This document shows positions 62,427 through 64,000 of a stretch of 64,000 nucleotides of DNA, one piece after another. Under the pieces are notes generated by a model, which saw only the letters and a program-made list of their open reading frames with translations, had not been told where the DNA came from and did not search any database. Source of the stretch: MH13 sp042140245 (GTDB lineage Bacteria; Pseudomonadota; Alphaproteobacteria; Rhizobiales; MH13). The stretch lies in contig NZ_CP159483.1 of NCBI RefSeq assembly GCF_042140245.1, forward strand, positions 62,001 to 126,000, written 5' to 3'. The stretch's first letter is position 1; every line of letters begins with the position of its first letter. The translations under genes and the position numbers were made by a program.

Positions 62427-62458
62427 AAAGCTCCGTCGCTTCGCGTCGGAGCTTTTTT
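62427..62458. terminator. terminator between cheZ and the convergent HAD gene
   Basis: AAAGCTCCG (62427-62435) pairs with CGGAGCTTT (62447-62455), with a GC mini-stem in the loop, followed by TTTTTT (62453-62458). On the other strand a run of A/T precedes it, so it can also serve the HAD gene whose stop is at 62463. Confidence 0.88.
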
Positions 62459-62462
62459 GTGA

Positions 62463-63317
62463 CTACCAGGATAGTCTCGCCATCCAAGCTTTGGCTGGAT
62501 AGGGGGCTTGTTCCAAAAAAGCAGCGACTTTCTTGCCATTTGGTGCCGTGCTCGGTCCGAATTCACCGGCGTGGATGCCTCCGGTGAAGAAAACGCAATC
62601 AATACCCTGATCTGCTGCGCCGCGCATGTCGGTGCGCATGGAATCGCCAAGCCCAAGCACTTTTGAAAGGTCTGGATTGCCAGCTACATCCAGCGCAGCC
62701 TGGTAAATTGGGGCGTGTGGTTTACCGAGGATGATCGTTTCACCACCCAGCTCTTGATAGAGGTCGGCAAGCGCTCCGGCGCAGTAGATCAACCGACCGC
62801 CCATTTCCACGACTTTGTCAGGGTTGGCGCAGATCAGCGGAATGTTGCGGCTAGCCAGCGCTTCCAATTGCCCGCGATAGTCTTCCGGTTCTTCTGTCTG
62901 ATCATCAATCAAACCGGAGCAGAGACAGACCTCAGCTTGGTCATCACTGGTAAACGTAACCGGCAAGCCTGCAACAAGTGGCTTGTCTTTCTCCGGGCCG
63001 ATATGGCTGACCTTCGCATCACGATAGGTGGTCATGAACAGGTTGCGCGTGACATCTCCTGATGTGACGACATCGTCGTAAGCTGAGGTCGGCATGCCGA
63101 GGCGGACAAGCTGCTCACGGACTGTTCCATTGGGTCGAGGCGCGTTGGAAACCAGGATCACTTTCAAGCCTGTCGTACGGGCCTGGGTCAGGGCGTCCAC
63201 GGCGTTGGGCCAAGCGGCAATACCGTTGTGCAATACCCCCCAGATATCGCAGAGCAGTACTTGGTAATCGGACGCAATCTGGGAAAGGCCTTTCAGAGGC
63301 AGGGTAGAGATGGTCAT
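62463..63317 (-). CDS. TIGR01459-type HAD-superfamily hydrolase (class IIA)
   Basis: HAD class IIA protein of 284 residues. Motif I DIWGVLHNG near residue 24 (the second Asp is replaced by Gly-Val, as is typical of this group), motif II LVSNAPRPN, large cap domain, then GGETIILGKPHAPIYQ and motif IV LGLGDSMRTDMRGA. Family substrates are phosphorylated metabolites or unknown. ATG 63317 has AAGGA five bases upstream. Rhizobial homologues are usually called TIGR01459 and often sit near ribF and ileS, as here. Confidence 0.9.
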   Translation of the reverse strand: MTISTLPLKGLSQIASDYQVLLCDIWGVLHNGIAAWPNAVDALTQARTTGLKVILVSNAPRPNGTVREQLVRLGMPTSAYDDVVTSGDVTRNLFMTTYRDAKVSHIGPEKDKPLVAGLPVTFTSDDQAEVCLCSGLIDDQTEEPEDYRGQLEALASRNIPLICANPDKVVEMGGRLIYCAGALADLYQELGGETIILGKPHAPIYQAALDVAGNPDLSKVLGLGDSMRTDMRGAADQGIDCVFFTGGIHAGEFGPSTAPNGKKVAAFLEQAPYPAKAWMARLSW

Positions 63318-63342
63318 GAAAATCCTTTGAGCCGCGCCCGAC

Positions 63343-64000
63343 TTAGGCTGAGCGGCTGAGCGCGCGCGCCGGTCGCTTGTTATGGGCAGCACGTTTGGCC
63401 GCCTGGTTGGTATCCACCTGGCTCACAGGTTCACCCTTAGCGGTGTCGTCATCATCGCTGTCCGGGGCTTTGTCCAAAAGCGGATGCGGCTCAACATCAA
63501 CGATACGCGGGCGGGCGAACAGATTGCCCTGCCCGTATTTGAGATTGCAATCGAGCAGCTCAACAACCTGAGACTCGCTTTCAACCTGATCCACAATGAG
63601 ATCCATGCCATTACGCGCAGCAAGATCGGACAAGTCTTCGGGGTGAATGTCACTCTTGGCCTGCGCATCTTTGCCCAAAAACAGACTCACCGGTGCCTTG
63701 GCATAGCGGAACCCGTGACGGGAAAGCTCAAAGAGATCTGACCGGGCATCGGTGAGCTGTGTAACGCTCATGCGAAAACCAAGATCAGCAAGCGTTCCGA
63801 CCAGATCAAAATCGATTGGACTGAAGGCGCGGACATCTTTCTGTGCGATTTCAATCACCAGACGGCCGGCTAGTTCTTGGTTGTTGGTCAAGGTTTGAAC
63901 CAACCAGTCCGCAAAACGTGACTGCATAATCGAACTGCCCGTGACAGGCACGAAGACAATGGACGCGGATTCGCGCGCAGCGAACTTGTGCGCCAGAGCC
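63343..64000 (-). CDS. degenerate EAL-domain protein, C-terminal part (partial)
   Basis: The frame is open past the window edge at 64000; the start lies outside. The visible part carries late EAL features: RLVIEIAQKDV, the place of DDFGTGYSSL reads VTQLTDARSDLFELSR, the KIDRSFV strand reads KAPVSLFLG, and GMDLIVDQVESESQVVELLDCNLKYGQGNLFARP replaces AEGVET...GCDxxQGYLF. The metal-binding acidic residues of an active c-di-GMP phosphodiesterase are largely missing. It may bind c-di-GMP or proteins rather than cleave. The tail (DKAPDSDDDDTAKGEPVSQ) is acidic, then basic. Confidence 0.8.
   Translation of the reverse strand, partial: ALAHKFAARESASIVFVPVTGSSIMQSRFADWLVQTLTNNQELAGRLVIEIAQKDVRAFSPIDFDLVGTLADLGFRMSVTQLTDARSDLFELSRHGFRYAKAPVSLFLGKDAQAKSDIHPEDLSDLAARNGMDLIVDQVESESQVVELLDCNLKYGQGNLFARPRIVDVEPHPLLDKAPDSDDDDTAKGEPVSQVDTNQAAKRAAHNKRPARALSRSA

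Noticed and set aside
1..64000. Phage, insertion sequences, CRISPR, toxin-antitoxin or defence islands
   Set aside because: No integrase, transposase, terminal repeats or repeat-spacer units seen; nearly every gene belongs to a core alphaproteobacterial family.

Overview
This is a gene-dense bacterial chromosome segment of roughly 58% G+C, with more than 60 genes, no tRNA or rRNA, no CRISPR array and no mobile element that I could see. Gene content and order point to an alphaproteobacterium of the Hyphomicrobiales (Rhizobiales) type. The indicators are an aroC-ribB junction, a CcrM methyltransferase beside mutY, the split Fo operon (atpI-atpB-atpE-b'-b) next to smc, a DUF374/waaA/lpxK/DUF2093 lipid A block, DUF6101 beside ubiA, and the ileS-lspA-lipoprotein-M16-M16-mutL run. 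A gene at 21459-22433 looks like divinyl chlorophyllide 8-vinyl reductase (BciA/DVR). It suggests a bacteriochlorophyll-making, possibly aerobic anoxygenic phototrophic, organism, although no other photosynthesis gene is in the window.

Layout. 1-1729 (+): 3' end of aroC, a RibB with a degenerate RibA domain, and a small membrane protein. 1845-10265 (-): a long probable operon DUF2007, TrmN6-like methyltransferase, S49 peptidase, small membrane protein, glyQ, lemA, DUF2207, a VOC protein and glyS. 10492-17142: polyprenyl diphosphate synthase, ppdK overlapping an ArgK/MeaB GTPase, and an AraC regulator divergent from an SDR. 17532-24087: a SleB-type cell wall hydrolase, ispE, a TPR protein, bciA and ETF-quinone oxidoreductase. 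24206-30704: uracil-DNA glycosylase, moaB, a glycosyltransferase, a radical SAM protein, a BON-LysM protein, rnhB, a GFA protein and ccrM. 30715-39762 (-): mutY, the Fo operon, smc, a DsbA-like lipoprotein and a DUF721 protein. 39851-50154: a HAD hydrolase, a lipoprotein, ubiA, DUF6101, an IMPase-family protein, the lipid A/Kdo block, tadA divergent from rluB, rsmD and DUF2937. 50151-60963 (-): mutL, two M16 peptidases, a lipoprotein, lspA, ileS, ribF and a MaoC protein. 61244-64000: cheY, cheZ, a TIGR01459-type HAD protein and the C-terminal part of a degenerate EAL protein.

Points that stand out. (1) BciA is joined to ETF-QO with no gap. (2) Two conserved genes, ETF-QO and the SleB hydrolase, each carry a frameshift that one base change restores, so they are either sequence errors or real lesions. 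(3) mutY has its conserved N-terminus in frame but no ATG, GTG or TTG in front of it. (4) atpE is bracketed by two RNA hairpins, and the ribF-ileS spacer holds two strong structures. (5) Six convergent gene pairs overlap by exactly four bases at their stop codons. I found no defence system, biosynthetic cluster or other clearly new multi-gene system; the window is mostly core genome.
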